This document shows positions 6,678 to 7,588 of a stretch of DNA of 7,588 bases, one piece after another. The first letter of the stretch is position 1. Each line of letters starts with the position of its first letter. The DNA lies in contig CALUAU010000099.1 of assembly GCA_943914115.1 (NCBI GenBank), positions 1 to 7,588 of the forward strand. The letters run 5' to 3'. Position numbers and translations under genes: made by a program. The notes beneath the pieces were generated by a model. The model was given only the letters and a program-made list of their open reading frames with translations, ran no database searches and had not been told where the DNA came from. The DNA comes from an uncultured Microbacteriaceae bacterium. GTDB lineage: Bacteria; Actinomycetota; Actinomycetes; Actinomycetales; Microbacteriaceae.

Positions 6678-7588
6678 TCATGCCTCCTTAGCGTCGCTGA
6701 CGGATGCCAGGATACCCGCGCGCTCTCGGTATTCGTTGACCAAGCGCTCACGGTCTTCACCCTGCGGGCGACGGCCGGGGCGAATATCGCAGGCACCGGT
6801 TTTCGCATCCTGGATGTACACGTTCGGGTCGAGTGTCAGGCCGAGCAGGTCGTTGACCGAGTCGCCGGTGACGATCGCGTCGCCGCCAACACCCCAGTGA
6901 TAGGGCAGGCCGATCTGATGCACGGTGGTGCCGTTGGCCACGACGGGGCGCACTCGTTCGGTAACCAGCACGCGCACTTCAATGGCGGCACGCGGCGAGA
7001 CGATTGTGGCCCAGCCACCGTTTTCGAGGCCGCGCAGTTCGGCGAGCTCGGGCGAAATCTCGGCGAACATTTCTGGTTGCAGCTCGGATAGGAACGGCAA
7101 CCAGCGGCTCATACCGCCGGCGGTGTGATGCTCGGTGAGTCGGTAGGTGGTGAACGCGAACGGATACACCTCGGCACCGGGCGTGCCGGCGACCGGTTTG
7201 AGCAGGTTGTCGCTGCGGCTGAATTCGACCTGCGTCGGTGGGTTTTGCACCGAGTACACCGAGTTACCCACCGGCGATTCGTGCGCTTCGTAGTGCGCCG
7301 GCAGCGGTCCGTCGATCACGCCCTGCGGCGCAAACAGCCAGGCCTTACCGTCGGGTTGCATGATGAACGCATCCGTACCCGCGAGCGATGCCGGGCCCGC
7401 AGGATCACCCTCGGGGCTTGCATCCGGGGCGCGATCGGCCGGGAAGTCGGGCACATCGGGGCCGACCCACTTGCCGGTGTCGGCATCCCACCACACAAGT
7501 TTTTTGCGTTCGCTCCAGGGCTTGCCATCGGCATCGGCGGATGCGCGGTTGTAGAGGATGCGGCGGTTGGCCGGCCACACCCACGCCC
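6678..7588 (-). CDS. fdhA: Formate dehydrogenase catalytic (alpha) subunit, C-terminal part
   Basis: Partial gene: the last 302 residues are present, ending at TGA (6680-6678), and the frame stays open through the right edge. The protein belongs to the molybdopterin-dependent (FdnG-like, bis-MGD) oxidoreductases, which oxidise formate to CO2. The visible part begins with the family stretch WPANRRILYNRASAD. It then holds a C-terminal molybdopterin dinucleotide-binding domain (about the last 140 residues: LQPEMFAEISPELAELRG, VTERVRPVVANGTTVHQIGLPYHWG and the ending DPNVYIQDAKTGACDIRPG). The active-site residue (Sec or Cys), the N-terminal Fe-S cluster and any Tat signal lie upstream, outside the window. 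selD nearby makes a selenocysteine enzyme plausible. It is followed directly by the Fe-S and NrfD-type subunits, which fixes it as the first of the three operon genes visible here. The GTG at 7580 is an internal valine, not the start. Confidence 0.92.
   Translation of the reverse strand, partial: AWVWPANRRILYNRASADADGKPWSERKKLVWWDADTGKWVGPDVPDFPADRAPDASPEGDPAGPASLAGTDAFIMQPDGKAWLFAPQGVIDGPLPAHYEAHESPVGNSVYSVQNPPTQVEFSRSDNLLKPVAGTPGAEVYPFAFTTYRLTEHHTAGGMSRWLPFLSELQPEMFAEISPELAELRGLENGGWATIVSPRAAIEVRVLVTERVRPVVANGTTVHQIGLPYHWGVGGDAIVTGDSVNDLLGLTLDPNVYIQDAKTGACDIRPGRRPQGEDRERLVNEYRERAGILASVSDAKEA

Noticed and set aside
4466..7588. In-frame UGA (selenocysteine) codon or SECIS element within the visible fdh genes
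   Set aside because: The three visible frames are open without internal stops. The catalytic site of the alpha subunit lies beyond the window, so nothing here can support or exclude it.
1..7588. CRISPR array, tRNA/rRNA gene, transposase or integrase
   Set aside because: No regularly spaced short repeats, no tRNA-like cloverleaf and no mobile-element protein motifs were seen. The only repeats are the two 89-bp elements.

Overview
The window is high-GC DNA from an actinobacterium. The DtxR/IdeR-type iron boxes, the efeUOB layout, the strong G/C preference at third codon positions and an actinobacterial-style formate dehydrogenase all point there. Micrococcales, possibly Microbacteriaceae, is my best guess, but the sequence does not settle the family.

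Layout, left to right. Bases 1-294 (+) hold the 3' end of selD (selenophosphate synthetase). Bases 295-708 are a gene-free spacer holding copy 1 of an 89-bp palindromic repeat (352-440), a purine- and GC-rich tail, and two overlapping iron-box operators (637-670). Bases 709-4248 (+) are a complete efeU-efeO-efeB set: permease, lipoprotein and Tat-exported DyP peroxidase of the EfeUOB iron-uptake system. Bases 4249-4465 are a convergent intergenic region with copy 2 of the repeat (4308-4396) and a GC-rich hairpin next to the opposing gene end. Bases 4466-7588 (-) are three genes of a membrane-bound formate dehydrogenase. In transcription order these are the catalytic subunit (3' part only, cut by the window edge), the four-cluster iron-sulfur subunit and an NrfD/PsrC-type membrane subunit.

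How the genes fit together. The formate dehydrogenase should oxidise formate and pass electrons through the Fe-S subunit to NrfD and the quinone pool. SelD makes the selenium donor for selenocysteine, and the usual bacterial client is a formate dehydrogenase catalytic subunit. selD and fdh in one neighbourhood therefore suggest that the catalytic subunit is a selenoprotein, but its active-site codon lies outside the window. EfeUOB sits between them under apparent iron control.

The most unusual feature is that efeUOB is bracketed by two directly oriented, 93% identical copies of a nested palindromic element. This makes the iron cassette look like an insertion into, or a recombination-prone segment of, a selenium/formate locus. 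No transposase, CRISPR array, tRNA or rRNA was seen.
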